DNA from: Nitrospira sp.
GTDB lineage: Bacteria > Nitrospirota > Nitrospiria > Nitrospirales > UBA8639
Reading direction: 5' to 3'
NCBI GenBank assembly: GCA_024760505.1
Contig: CP058931.1
Coordinates: 1,870,001-1,934,000, forward strand
Length of the DNA stretch: 64,000 nucleotides
Below, piece by piece: positions 8,858 through 18,118 of this stretch. Both the position numbers and the translations under genes were made by a program. The notes beneath the pieces were generated by a model. It was not told the origin of the DNA and did no database searches. It was given only the letters and a program-made list of their open reading frames with translations. Position 1 is the stretch's first letter, and every line of letters begins with the position of its first letter.

Positions 8858-10258
8858 TTAGGGAATGGCTCGGATTTGAATCCCATCGACCCGCTCTTGA
8901 GCCAACACGTCTGAGATAATCACGACCTTGTCTCCTATTTGAAAATGTTCACGGGTTTTTAATATCCGAAATGCGGTTTGTAACGTCTTCTCCGGGTCTG
9001 AACTAAAGTCGATCCGAAAGGGATAGACGCCTCGATTGAGCGTCATCGTTCGACGGGATTGACTCCCGTTCGTGAAAGCATAAATGTTCGTGGAAAATGG
9101 ACGACAATTCGAGACCAAATCCGCCATGATACCTCGTCGGGTGATCACGACAATCCCTTTGGCCCGTAGTCCTTCCGCGAGCTGGACGGCAGCGGTGGCT
9201 AATTGTTGTTTGTCTGTCGTCAGCTTTAACTGTTTCGCAAACTGCAAACCTGGAATGGCTTCGGTTTTGATGGAGATTTTCCGCAGATATTCGATGCATT
9301 TCAGCGGATATTTTCCGACCGTGGTTTCTCCGGATAACATCACCCCGTCGACTTCCTCATAAATGGCATTGGCCACGTCAGTGACTTCGGCACGCGTGGG
9401 GATGGGATTGTGGATCATCGATTCCAGGAGATGGGTTGCTACAATCACGCGTTTGCCGGATTCCGCGCAGAGTCGCACAATTCTGCGCTGCACATTCGGT
9501 AGATCCTCCAGGTTGATTTCTGCCCCCAAATCTCCGCGAGCCACCATAATGCCATCCGATTCCCGAATTATATCTTCCAGATTGCGAACCCCTTCCTGAT
9601 CTTCAATCTTGGCAATAATTTTCACCCTCCCCACTTTGTGTCCCATCAACTGTTTCAGTTGTTGGATATCCTTCGCTTCCCGAACAAAGGACAGAGCAAT
9701 GAAATCCACATCGGCGGCTAAACCAAAGGCAATATCTTTTTCGTCCTTTTGCGTAATCGCAGGGAGATTGACGCGGATCCCCGGTAAATTGACATGGCGT
9801 TTGCTTTTCAAGACCCCCCCATCAAGGACCCGGCACTGCATGAGGCGATCCTGTTTTTCAAGGACCTCAAAATTGATTAACCCATTGTCCACAGTAATCT
9901 TATCGCCGACATTCACGGATTCCATTAAATCGGCATAGTTGATGTGAATAGAGCTTTCTTCCACATCCATCGGCCCACGCGCAGAAATCGAAACGATCGT
10001 GCCTTCCTGGAGATTGAGATCAATCGATAAATCTCCTGTCCGGATTTCAGGGCCTTGGGTATCTAAAAGAATCGGAATAGGAAAGGGGACCTTGGTATTG
10101 AGCGTCTTAATGTGTTTGATCACTTTGGCATGGGATTCGTGGGTGCCATGGGACATATTCAACCGCACGATGTTCATACCGGCGTCATACATTTTGCGCA
10201 ACATCTCATACGATTCGGTCACCGGTCCGATCGTGCAGATGATTTTGGTTTTTTGCAT
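8858..10258 (-). CDS. pyk: Pyruvate kinase
   Basis: Pyruvate kinase converts phosphoenolpyruvate and ADP to pyruvate and ATP. The family features are clear: N-terminal KTKIICTIGP, RLNMSHG, the catalytic Lys region KIIAKIEDQEG, the Mg-binding MVARGDLGAE and the family-typical ESMIHNPIPTRAEVTDVANA. The C-terminal domain contains GIVVITRRG. The length is 466 residues. I chose the ATG at 10258 because it gives the standard N-terminus and has AGGGA upstream; a TTG eight codons earlier is possible. It is divergent from the phosphofructokinase-containing gene at 10767, so the two glycolytic genes may share a regulatory region. Confidence 0.95.
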   Translation of the reverse strand: MQKTKIICTIGPVTESYEMLRKMYDAGMNIVRLNMSHGTHESHAKVIKHIKTLNTKVPFPIPILLDTQGPEIRTGDLSIDLNLQEGTIVSISARGPMDVEESSIHINYADLMESVNVGDKITVDNGLINFEVLEKQDRLMQCRVLDGGVLKSKRHVNLPGIRVNLPAITQKDEKDIAFGLAADVDFIALSFVREAKDIQQLKQLMGHKVGRVKIIAKIEDQEGVRNLEDIIRESDGIMVARGDLGAEINLEDLPNVQRRIVRLCAESGKRVIVATHLLESMIHNPIPTRAEVTDVANAIYEEVDGVMLSGETTVGKYPLKCIEYLRKISIKTEAIPGLQFAKQLKLTTDKQQLATAAVQLAEGLRAKGIVVITRRGIMADLVSNCRPFSTNIYAFTNGSQSRRTMTLNRGVYPFRIDFSSDPEKTLQTAFRILKTREHFQIGDKVVIISDVLAQERVDGIQIRAIP

Positions 10259-10766
10259 GAAGGTTTCCCTATCAGTTGTCAATAATCGTCAATTGTGAAA
10301 GCAATCCCATTATCTTCCAATTCGTCAGTTGAACCCTATGGCACCCGTGCCTCCTGTGAGAGCGGCATCAGACGCAGGCGTCCAAGGAGATGGGGAGGCC
10401 CAACTCCTGTTTGAGATTCATAGGATTAGAGGTACTCGTGTTGCTGGAATGCTGTTTGGCGCAGAAGATATCCCACCTCCCTGTGGGTTCTCATGAAGTG
10501 TAGCCCACTTTAGCGTCAAACTCTAGCAGGGTTGATCACTGACCAGGGTCGGTCGGGGTGGATTCTCCATACCTGGTGCGTGAAACAAGGGGGCCTTTCC
10601 CACGAACCGTGAGAACCTATATGCATAGAATGATCGTATCGGCAGGAGACAGATCAGACGTCTTTGGCGAGGACTTGTGTTGTCGATCAGGTGGGATAAT
10701 ATTATGATGATGGGACAAGATGTATATGAGATCAAGAATCGCTGAAGGATTGGAAGAGGTGAATAG
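10259..10766. promoter_or_regulatory. Divergent intergenic region between pyk and the phosphatase-phosphofructokinase gene
   Basis: This stretch of about 500 bases holds no convincing reading frame. It must contain the promoters of both flanking genes. I see AGAGGTG before the ATG at 10767 but no clear operator or riboswitch. Confidence 0.5.
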
Positions 10767-13082
10767 ATGAAAGCGGAAGCCGAGACTCTGGAATTTGTCA
10801 CAATTAATGGGCTGCTAACCTATGGCGAGGTCATTGCGAGGCGACCGCCGGTAGAGGGAGCAGAGCCTCATCCCCCGTTAGCTGCCTCGGAAGATCGTCC
10901 GCAACGCGTGTTGGAGGGCATGGCCGCCCTACGACTGTTTGTCCGGGATGCCCAAAAAGGGTTTGCCAATGCTGCGGCCTACAGAGAGGCAAGACAGGCG
11001 CTGATTCAGCAGGCCTGCGGTGGAGATGAGTTGGTGTTTTTCGCGGCGTGGAATCAACTGCTCGCTCAGGGCGAGCTCTCTCCGTTATTTCGGGCACCTA
11101 TCGGGGCCACGAATAAACCGATCCGACGTCGACCCGTGGCGATCGTCCCGCGCGAGCATATGACCCCTAATCTGGCTGAGGGTCGGATTGTCCTTGATAT
11201 CGGCGATGACCGCTATTGGTTGATGCCGAGGGATTTAAGTGCCCGCACGCTGTTTTTCACGATGCGGCATGGCGTCTCCCGGATGGATAGTAAGAAGTTC
11301 CGTGTGGGGCGACGGTTAAAGAATGTCCTTGACGTCGAGCGGGGAATTCCCAAGGCTGACGCCATCGGAACCGCCCTGGTCCGGACCTTGGGCCTGGTCG
11401 GAAAACAACTGGATTTCCTTCAGCTCGATAACTACCTGGATTCGAAATCATTTGTTCATATGGTGAGTCAAAGCCCTAATACCCGACAGCTTTTTGAACG
11501 GGTCGTCTCCATCCTCTCTCCCGAGACGGCCGGGACCACCGAGCCCATCACGGAATGGGCGTTGGAATCACAAGACTTTGGATGGGCCACCGGTATTGAG
11601 AAAACAATTGAAATTGAAGAAGCCGCCAAAGCCTTTGGGGTCGACACGAAGACGGCCCAGCGTCTGATTAAGCATCCGCTCTACAGTTATCCGGGAGGCC
11701 ACTCCTTCTTTGAACTGTATGTGGAGTTGGTCGATGGGTTCCATCAATTAGGCCAGAGTCATCAGGGAAAAGTGTTGTGTCTCTATACGCACAGCTCAAC
11801 GCTACGAGCGCTCTTAATTTTTCTCGACCCACGTCCGTTCAGTGAAGCCTTTTCCGAATTTGGAGCCTATAAAGAAGGACAGGACAACGTCGTCCTCCTC
11901 ACCTATGAGCATGGGCAATTATCGGGCTACTCCACGGCCGTCGGTCTTTCTGAACGGGAACGGGTCCTCCGCGAGGCCTGGATGACCGTGGAACAGAGCC
12001 GTCGGGAGAAGGTGACGCTGAAGCCACGGCAAATTCGGCGAATTGTCGCTCTGGTTTCCGGTGGGGATTTTGCCGGAGCCGGTGCAGCATTGAAGGAACT
12101 CCGTGTGACAGGGAATCGATTAGGCCTGGAAGTCTATTTCGTACAACACGGATTTCTGGGTTTGGCAAATAATTGGATTGAGTTGGTGACGGAACAGGAC
12201 ACACGTGGCATGAGCAATCATGCCAGCAGCCCGATTGGCAGCAGCCGGTTTGAAGATTTTAAAGATGAGGAGGTCCAACTGGCCGCCATTCATCATCTCA
12301 AACCATTCATGAAGGATGGGGCCCTTATCGTGATGGGAGGTGACGGAAGCATGCGTGGGGCTCGCGCCATCTATGAACGGTTCGGCATTCAGGTCGTAGG
12401 GATTCCCGGTTCGATCGACGACAATATCGCCGGAACCACCTCACTCGGGGTCCAATCGGCTGTCGCCCTGGCCAACCAATCCATCGAGTCGCTGAAAGCA
12501 ACCAGCGCGGCCATGGGCAGTGTGTTTTTTGTGGAGGTCATGGGGGCAGGATCCGGTCACCTGGCGCTCATGTGTGCGTACCAGGCACGAGCTGAAGGCC
12601 TGTTGGTCAATGAACATCCTGATCCGAATGCCTATATCGAGGAGGTGGTTCTGGGCACACTGAAACAGACGTTGGGCGTCCGGAACAAAAGCCATATTAT
12701 TATCGTGGCCGAACGCACCCCGCACCAGTATCATCCTGAAGGCGGGGTCCATGGCCTGGTGGATTATTTCGGCAGTAGGATTTCCCAATGGACGCATCTA
12801 CAAACCCGATCCGGGCACTACCCTCTTTCGGTGGCGACCAAGGCCACCATTCTTGGCCATACCCTACGAGGAGCCTTTCCGACTCCCGTGGACAAGACCA
12901 TAGCCCAACTCTTCGCCTACGAGGCCATCCGGCGGTTGATCGAACAACCTGAACAGGTCATCGGCTGCATGTTAGCCTACCGCGATCCCGGAACCATTCA
13001 GCCCATTCCTCTGCATGCCGTGGCACCCAAACCCTTTGATTGGGAACTGTTCGCGCGCATGCACGGAACCGAATTGGTTTAG
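10767..13082 (+). CDS. Histidine phosphatase (FBPase-2-like) fused to 6-phosphofructokinase
   Basis: Two enzymes appear to be joined in 771 residues. Residues about 160-390 look like a histidine phosphatase: RHG at 167-169, SPNTR at 236-240 (substrate Arg region), YPGGHS at 308-313 and THSSTLRALL at 341-350. The last two resemble YPxGES and CHQAVMRCLL of fructose-2,6-bisphosphatase. Residues about 425-771 look like PfkA: SGGDFAGAG at 431, GGDGSMRGA at 524 (the GGDGS form typical of ATP-using enzymes), IPGSIDDN at 546, MGAGSGH at 592 and GHTLRGA at 697. Oddities: the phosphatase acid Glu is His, and the PFK TIDND motif reads SIDDN. The first 150 residues are unassigned. It may interconvert fructose 6-phosphate and fructose 1,6-bisphosphate, or the phosphatase half may be regulatory. 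The start has AGAGGTG. Confidence 0.82.
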   Translation: MKAEAETLEFVTINGLLTYGEVIARRPPVEGAEPHPPLAASEDRPQRVLEGMAALRLFVRDAQKGFANAAAYREARQALIQQACGGDELVFFAAWNQLLAQGELSPLFRAPIGATNKPIRRRPVAIVPREHMTPNLAEGRIVLDIGDDRYWLMPRDLSARTLFFTMRHGVSRMDSKKFRVGRRLKNVLDVERGIPKADAIGTALVRTLGLVGKQLDFLQLDNYLDSKSFVHMVSQSPNTRQLFERVVSILSPETAGTTEPITEWALESQDFGWATGIEKTIEIEEAAKAFGVDTKTAQRLIKHPLYSYPGGHSFFELYVELVDGFHQLGQSHQGKVLCLYTHSSTLRALLIFLDPRPFSEAFSEFGAYKEGQDNVVLLTYEHGQLSGYSTAVGLSERERVLREAWMTVEQSRREKVTLKPRQIRRIVALVSGGDFAGAGAALKELRVTGNRLGLEVYFVQHGFLGLANNWIELVTEQDTRGMSNHASSPIGSSRFEDFKDEEVQLAAIHHLKPFMKDGALIVMGGDGSMRGARAIYERFGIQVVGIPGSIDDNIAGTTSLGVQSAVALANQSIESLKATSAAMGSVFFVEVMGAGSGHLALMCAYQARAEGLLVNEHPDPNAYIEEVVLGTLKQTLGVRNKSHIIIVAERTPHQYHPEGGVHGLVDYFGSRISQWTHLQTRSGHYPLSVATKATILGHTLRGAFPTPVDKTIAQLFAYEAIRRLIEQPEQVIGCMLAYRDPGTIQPIPLHAVAPKPFDWELFARMHGTELV

Positions 13083-13292
13083 CGAAAGGGGTTGTTCTGT
13101 CTGAGAATTCATCCTTGGGATTTGACAACACCTTTCGATGGAAGTTGATGTCACCAATGGCCTGCGGCTCGTCTGATGTACCGGTGCTCACGACCACCGA
13201 TCATGGGAGCGCTCCTACTGCCATTGATGAAAAGATCGGATTTATGGCGAGGGTGCTGACTCTTTTATTCCAAGCCGGAAGGCGGCAGGCGC

Positions 13293-14819
13293 CTAGGCGA
13301 GTATGCCCGAAGGAACGGTGCCCTGCATGGACTCGGGAACGCTCTGGCCCATCAGTCGCAGACACGTCGGTGCGACATCAAGCACGGACAACTTGAGAAC
13401 CCGTCCCTGGCTGGTGATGCCTGGTCCAGCGGCTGCGAAAAATCCACAGAGGTTGTGCCGGGTGTCCCGATTAAAGAACATGTCTTTCTGTTCGAGGATC
13501 GTGCGTGGATGTTCGATACGCCGTTTCGGGTAGGGTGTGGGTGCCCAGTCGAAGAAAATATCCGGCAGGGATTCATGCGGCCCGGTATTGTAGTGATCGA
13601 CTGTGCGGGCAATATACCGGATTGCAGGCCTGCCAGTTTCCGGATCGATCAGACGCTTCAGGTCCGCTTCGATTCGCTCCAACAATTGTCGATACTCCGG
13701 GCCTGGCTCGACGACGCCCTGCGGTTCCCGACCGCGAAGATTGACGCGCAGGAATCCGAGAAAATAGGCCGGGATCGGGAACACAGTCGTTGCTGACCAG
13801 TCAGTACCCCCGAGCCATTCCCGGGACAGCATTCGGCCATGAAAGGCGTCCGGCAGCATGGAGCTGATGGCTCGTTGCCAGGATTGCGGTATCATGCGCC
13901 GGGCTAGTCGGGGAATTGCGGGCCATGAGTTCGACTGCTGTTGCATCCGGTGGTAACCGAGTTGGCGGCAGAATGCCTGCGTCAGTTCGAGGTTGGGGTA
14001 GTCCTCCTGTAACCCCATGTTCGACACGACGACGGCCGTGCTATTCTTGGGTAATTGTTCAAGCAGGTCACCAAATACCCTGTCGATCGCTTGATAGATA
14101 TCGCGCGTCGCATGCGTCAGACGACCTCCACTGTTCACAGGCACGCTGGATCGATCAGAATACTTCCAGAATTGATGACCAGCAATGTGGGATTCGTGAA
14201 ACCCGAGGACAACCAGATCAAATTGATCGCGGGACAGCAGATGATGACAGATAGACGCTTTCTGTTCGATCTGCTTCAACAGGCCCTTGTAGATTTGTAC
14301 ATCCTCATCGAACGTGCTTCCGACTTGTTCTTCCACACCGAGGGGCGATCCGAATCTGGTCTTCAGATCAGCGAACAGCGACGCCGGGACCGAATACCCC
14401 GCGAAGCGTGCGTTGTGTGGTGCCCAGTTGGCTACCTGTACGCCGGCCACTCCTGCTGTACAATGCGTTTCCGGCACATCGACGACGGCAACCCGCATTG
14501 CTGTATGGCGCAAGTGTCCCCAGAAGGGCACTGCGCTGTCGACTCGCTGGTTGGAGAGTTCCAGCTCATAGGTGCCCGGCTTAAGCGGACGCCAGTAGTA
14601 ATATCCGTGTTGGGCCCGCGACAGGCCGGAAAACAGGGAGACCCAGATCCCGTTTTCGCTGACAAGCTCGGGGCCAGTGAGTCGGCTTTGCACCCCACCG
14701 TCAAGCAATCCCTTAATGGTTGGCAAGTGCCCCTCATCAGCCCATTGTTCGATCAACCCGGCGTCGCCGGCGTCCAATGCGAGGACTACGAGTGGTCCGT
14801 GTTCAGTTTGCCGGTTCAT
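13293..14819 (-). CDS. Alkaline phosphatase superfamily protein (type I phosphodiesterase/nucleotide pyrophosphatase-like)
   Basis: This family hydrolyses phosphodiester, pyrophosphate or phosphonate bonds using two metal ions. The 508-residue protein begins with LVVLALDAGDAGLIEQW, where the first metal-binding Asp sits. It has the typical NGIWVSLFSGLSRAQHGYYYW segment. Later metal ligands probably lie in HESHIAGHQFW and in the C-terminal HNLCGFFAAAGPGI. There is no signal peptide or membrane segment, so it is probably cytoplasmic. Related proteins often sit in polysaccharide loci. The neighbours (sugar-type oxidoreductase and glycosyltransferase) agree with a role in glycan or nucleotide-sugar metabolism, but the substrate is unknown. 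Confidence 0.75.
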   Translation of the reverse strand: MNRQTEHGPLVVLALDAGDAGLIEQWADEGHLPTIKGLLDGGVQSRLTGPELVSENGIWVSLFSGLSRAQHGYYYWRPLKPGTYELELSNQRVDSAVPFWGHLRHTAMRVAVVDVPETHCTAGVAGVQVANWAPHNARFAGYSVPASLFADLKTRFGSPLGVEEQVGSTFDEDVQIYKGLLKQIEQKASICHHLLSRDQFDLVVLGFHESHIAGHQFWKYSDRSSVPVNSGGRLTHATRDIYQAIDRVFGDLLEQLPKNSTAVVVSNMGLQEDYPNLELTQAFCRQLGYHRMQQQSNSWPAIPRLARRMIPQSWQRAISSMLPDAFHGRMLSREWLGGTDWSATTVFPIPAYFLGFLRVNLRGREPQGVVEPGPEYRQLLERIEADLKRLIDPETGRPAIRYIARTVDHYNTGPHESLPDIFFDWAPTPYPKRRIEHPRTILEQKDMFFNRDTRHNLCGFFAAAGPGITSQGRVLKLSVLDVAPTCLRLMGQSVPESMQGTVPSGILA

Positions 14820-14962
14820 GCCTAACGCCCCATAGATCCCAGGAGGGATAGAATAATCGTATTGAAGAAAACATTGATGATAGCAGCAGCAATCCCCAAA
14901 ATACTAACGCGAGCGTCGTTAGTCAAAGGATTGGGAATAACGGACGATTTCGATAGGAAGGC

Positions 14963-16060
14963 ATGATGTCTATCGGTGTAGGTGTGATCGGATACTCTGG
15001 AGTTGCGTCACGGCTTCACCTTCCCGTGCTGAGACGTCTGCCGGGTGCCCGGGTGACGGCTATCGCCGGCACAACGCGCGAAGCTCTTACGGCAGTCGCC
15101 GATCGCTACGCCATTCCCGCCCGATACCACGACTACCGGGATCTGTTACACGATCCCGCGGTCGATGCGGTTGCCATCTGCGTTCCACCGGAACTGCACG
15201 AAGTCATCGGGCTGGCAGCCATGGCAGCCAACAAGCACGTTTTTATGGAGAAGCCGATGGCCCTCTCGCTGGAGCAATGCGCCCGTTTGGTGCAAGCGGC
15301 TGAATCCTCGCCCGTGACGACCTCGGTCGGGTTCCACCTTCGTTGGCATCGACTGGTTCGTGAGGCGCACGAGTGGATCGCCGATGGCCGGCTTGGCACG
15401 GTCGAGTTGCTCCGCACGGTGTTTACCAGTGGTATTCGCTGGCGTGCGAAGCTGCCAGCCTGGCGTACACGCAGACATGCAGGCGGTGGCGTGCTCATCG
15501 AATCGGGCGTTCACTACTATGACCTCTGGCGCTTCCTCACCGGGAGTGAGGTTGATGAGGTACACGTCATGAGCCGCTCTGCCGAACACGATGATGTCAC
15601 CGCAGTGGTGACCGCGCGTCTGCAGAACGGCATATTGGCGACCGCGGGTTTTTGCCAGGGCACGGTTGATAATCTGGAGATTGACATCTATGGGTCCGCC
15701 GGCCGGTTGCGAATCTCCGGCTATGCACTAGACGGACTGGTCTTTGATCCGACGGGGTACAAGGGGTTAAAAAAAATATGGCCGAAGGCGCAGTCGGTGC
15801 CTGGTCGATTGCTCCGTGCGGCACGAGCGGTTCCTCTAGGGGGGTATTATGCTCACGCTTACCGCGATCAGTGGATTGGCTTTCTGAACGCTATTGAAAG
15901 CGGAAAACCGGCAGGTGCGAGTTTTGTCGATGGTCAGGAGGCAACTCGGGTGGCCCTTGCGGTGACTCAGTCGGCCAGTGCACGCCGACCGGTTTGCATT
16001 GCCGATTGTGCCGATGCGATCGCACCAGTCCTGGAGAACGGGAACGTCACCGAATATTAA
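14963..16060 (+). CDS. Gfo/Idh/MocA family oxidoreductase
   Basis: These NAD(P)-dependent enzymes oxidise or reduce sugars, inositols and sugar nucleotides. The N-terminal Rossmann segment is VGVIGYSGVASRLHLP, followed by the hallmark FMEKPMALS (EKP motif) near residue 96. The C-terminal alpha/beta domain contains GGGVLIESGVHYYDLWRF, where the Gly-Gly and His are the expected catalytic region. It is 365 residues long. Two adjacent ATGs (14963, 14966) follow AGGAAGG. The gene is divergent from the phosphodiesterase and its stop overlaps the convergent glycosyltransferase stop by two bases. The substrate cannot be read from sequence. Confidence 0.87.
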   Translation: MMSIGVGVIGYSGVASRLHLPVLRRLPGARVTAIAGTTREALTAVADRYAIPARYHDYRDLLHDPAVDAVAICVPPELHEVIGLAAMAANKHVFMEKPMALSLEQCARLVQAAESSPVTTSVGFHLRWHRLVREAHEWIADGRLGTVELLRTVFTSGIRWRAKLPAWRTRRHAGGGVLIESGVHYYDLWRFLTGSEVDEVHVMSRSAEHDDVTAVVTARLQNGILATAGFCQGTVDNLEIDIYGSAGRLRISGYALDGLVFDPTGYKGLKKIWPKAQSVPGRLLRAARAVPLGGYYAHAYRDQWIGFLNAIESGKPAGASFVDGQEATRVALAVTQSASARRPVCIADCADAIAPVLENGNVTEY

Positions 16061-17262
16061 TGGCGGGGACGGGTTTTCGATTTTGTGGGTCGATTCCTGG
16101 TCAGCTGTTCATAGATGGTCACGAAACGATCGAGAAATAGGCTCTGGTCGAACGCCTTGAGCGCGAAGCGACGGGCGGCGAGTCCGAGAGATTCGGCGTA
16201 ATCCCGATTGCTGACAATTTTTAGTAACGCCATGCCCAGGGTTGCAGGGTCCCCGGGAGGCACGAGGAGTCCTGTCTCTTCATGCTTCACATACTCAGTG
16301 AAGCCGCCACTTTCGCTTACGACGACCGCCGTGCCTCGCATCATCGCTTCAGCCGCTGCGTTTCCGAAGGCCTCCGCGCCGCGCGAGGGTACGACTTGTA
16401 CCCAGGCGGCATCGAAACGGCGTTCGATTATCTCGCGTGGCTGGTGTCCGAGAAAGTCGATTTTGGCGCCAAGCTGTTTTGCCATCTCCCGCAATCGGCG
16501 ACTCTCCGGTCCCTCCCCAGCAATGAGTAGCTGCGTCTGTGGCAGAGACTGAATGACGAGCTTGAAAGCATCTAACAGGATATCCACTCCCTTCTCATGC
16601 GCCAAGCGACCCGAGAACGCGATGGTCGGCGGATCCTCTAGCGGCGGCCGCCGTGTACGTGCCACTACGCCATTGTGTATTACCTCAACAGGGGTGTTGC
16701 CGGATACTTCCAGCCATCTTGCAACTGATCGGCTGTTCGCGACGAACACATCAAATACGCCTTGCCAGTAGCGCCACAGGCGAAGTTGTGTCATCAGGAG
16801 CGGCCAGGCAACGAGGGGCACACAACCATTTTGATAGCAAATGGAGCCGGCCGGTTCATTGCATCCTCTCCCATCGGGCAATACTCTTGATCCAATCGGA
16901 CACACTGTTCGGTACCACCCGTCGTGATAGATGGCAGGAATGTCGCGTAACAACGGCAGAATTAATGGCGACAATTGAGAAAGAAATAATCGCACGTGCA
17001 CGACGTCGGGTTTAAATTCTGCCAATGCGCGACGCAGACTGAAGAAGGCAGACGGGTTACCGCACCAAAGCGCAGCGCGCAAGGGTGAGGCTGTCCCAAA
17101 ACAGTGGTAGTTGGCCAGATCGCTGCGACCATTGGTATGCGCGCGGCTAGAAAAGAGGCGAACGTCGTGGCCACGTGCCCGCAAACCGTCGCGCAGTGCC
17201 AGCGTGACGATTTCGTTGCCGCCTCTCGGGACGCTGTAATCGCTAATCAACAGAATCTTCAT
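16057..17262 (-). CDS. Glycosyltransferase family 4 protein
   Basis: A retaining GT-B glycosyltransferase that probably adds a sugar to a lipid-linked or surface glycan. The N-terminus KILLISDYSVPRGGNE has the glycine-rich acceptor-domain loop. The donor domain has IAFSGRLAHEKGVDILLDAF, LLIAGEGPE and the E-x7-E-type motif around PSRGAEAFGNAAAEAMMRGT followed by SGGFTEYV. I start it at 17262, where CAGGAT precedes ATG; a frame 12 codons longer exists but adds nothing family-like. The product has 401 residues. It forms an island with the two genes on its left. Confidence 0.87.
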   Translation of the reverse strand: MKILLISDYSVPRGGNEIVTLALRDGLRARGHDVRLFSSRAHTNGRSDLANYHCFGTASPLRAALWCGNPSAFFSLRRALAEFKPDVVHVRLFLSQLSPLILPLLRDIPAIYHDGWYRTVCPIGSRVLPDGRGCNEPAGSICYQNGCVPLVAWPLLMTQLRLWRYWQGVFDVFVANSRSVARWLEVSGNTPVEVIHNGVVARTRRPPLEDPPTIAFSGRLAHEKGVDILLDAFKLVIQSLPQTQLLIAGEGPESRRLREMAKQLGAKIDFLGHQPREIIERRFDAAWVQVVPSRGAEAFGNAAAEAMMRGTAVVVSESGGFTEYVKHEETGLLVPPGDPATLGMALLKIVSNRDYAESLGLAARRFALKAFDQSLFLDRFVTIYEQLTRNRPTKSKTRPRH

Positions 17263-17427
17263 ATCCTGAGTGAGGACCTGTTCTTGGCGGATAATCAAAT
17301 TCTATGAAAGCCGGCAGCCCGGCTACCACCACCGCGCACAACCCTTCAGGACACCTCCGGCGAATCCAAAGAGCTCGTGATGTGTGAATCGGAAATAACA
17401 GTTGTCTTTCGTTTTGAATTCTCGTTT

Positions 17428-17527
17428 CCATTCGTGTCTATAAAAAAATCCTCGTGCGGGTCATGATGGCATGGGAAGTCCCGAGGCGATGGCACCAGAA
17501 GTTCCTGATCTACTTAGGCCCTTCCGT
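17428..17527 (+). pseudogene. 3' remnant of a third alpha/beta hydrolase paralogue
   Basis: The reading GHDGMGSPEAMAPEV followed by PDLLRPFR and a stop matches the C-terminus of the hydrolase at 19017-19967 (GHDCMENPEAMLQEV, LNLLRPSR). A one-base loss in TCTATAAAAAAATCCTC breaks the frame just upstream. The following 110 bases also match the DNA after that gene. It is a decayed copy; the rest of the gene is not recognisable. Confidence 0.7.
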
Positions 17528-17662
17528 TGACCGACCTCCTTCCGGTATAGGCAATTGAGGTACATCTTCACAAATTTCAGCCATACTAGATTCAGCACTC
17601 AGAGATGGTTCAATAGTCAGCTTACTAACCGGAGCTGGAAAGTCAACTCGAATTGACTCTAA

Positions 17663-17784
17663 GGGTCTGTTGAAAAAAGCCGCCAGCGGCGTTCTCGCCA
17701 TTTTCCCGTGCTCACGTACTACGCGTACGCTCCGCGCGTAAAAACGGCTGCGGCCTTGCTGGACGGACTTTTTTGAACCGACCC
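17663..17784 (-). repeat. Palindromic intergenic element E1 (about 122 bp)
   Basis: The ends are inverted repeats: GGGTCTGTTGAAAAAAG on the left and CTTTTTTGAACCGACCC on the right. The interior matches elements at 35450-35570 and 37851-38005, read in the opposite orientation (GCCGCCAGCGGCGTTCTCGC at one end, CTGCGGCCTTGCTGGACGGA at the other). An internal CGTAC/GTACG stem is also kept. It has no coding capacity and behaves like a non-autonomous, MITE-type repeat. Confidence 0.75.
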
Positions 17785-18118
17785 GTAGCCTTTGATGAGT
17801 AATCTAATCCTGCGCAAATTTGCCCTTGAACATCCTTATTATTCAACACTCCCTCTAAATGAACCCATTCGGCCTCCCGGTCCGTTCAACTCCGGCCCAC
17901 GCGTACAAATCCTACAGCAGGGTTTTTCCTACAAGTGGTGTTTGGGAAAGATGCCACAAGGTCAGTTGAGGCCCACCCTTCAATCCTCAACACATCCGTT
18001 TCTGCGATTTCCAGAAAAGTCCCATTCGGTTTTTTGATGGAAAGCATGGCCAGGGCATTCAGGTTTTGGTAACGTGAAAGACAATAGATACGGCCATCGC
18101 AGTATTGAGGGGTGAAAC
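17785..18118. other. Non-coding gap upstream of the first hydrolase
   Basis: I see no supported gene in these 330 bases. The sequence GGGGTG before the ATG at 18119 is the ribosome site of the hydrolase. Confidence 0.4.

Noticed and set aside
14055..14825. 256-residue frame on the + strand
   Set aside because: It is the opposite strand of the phosphodiesterase gene, which has clear family motifs; the + frame has none.
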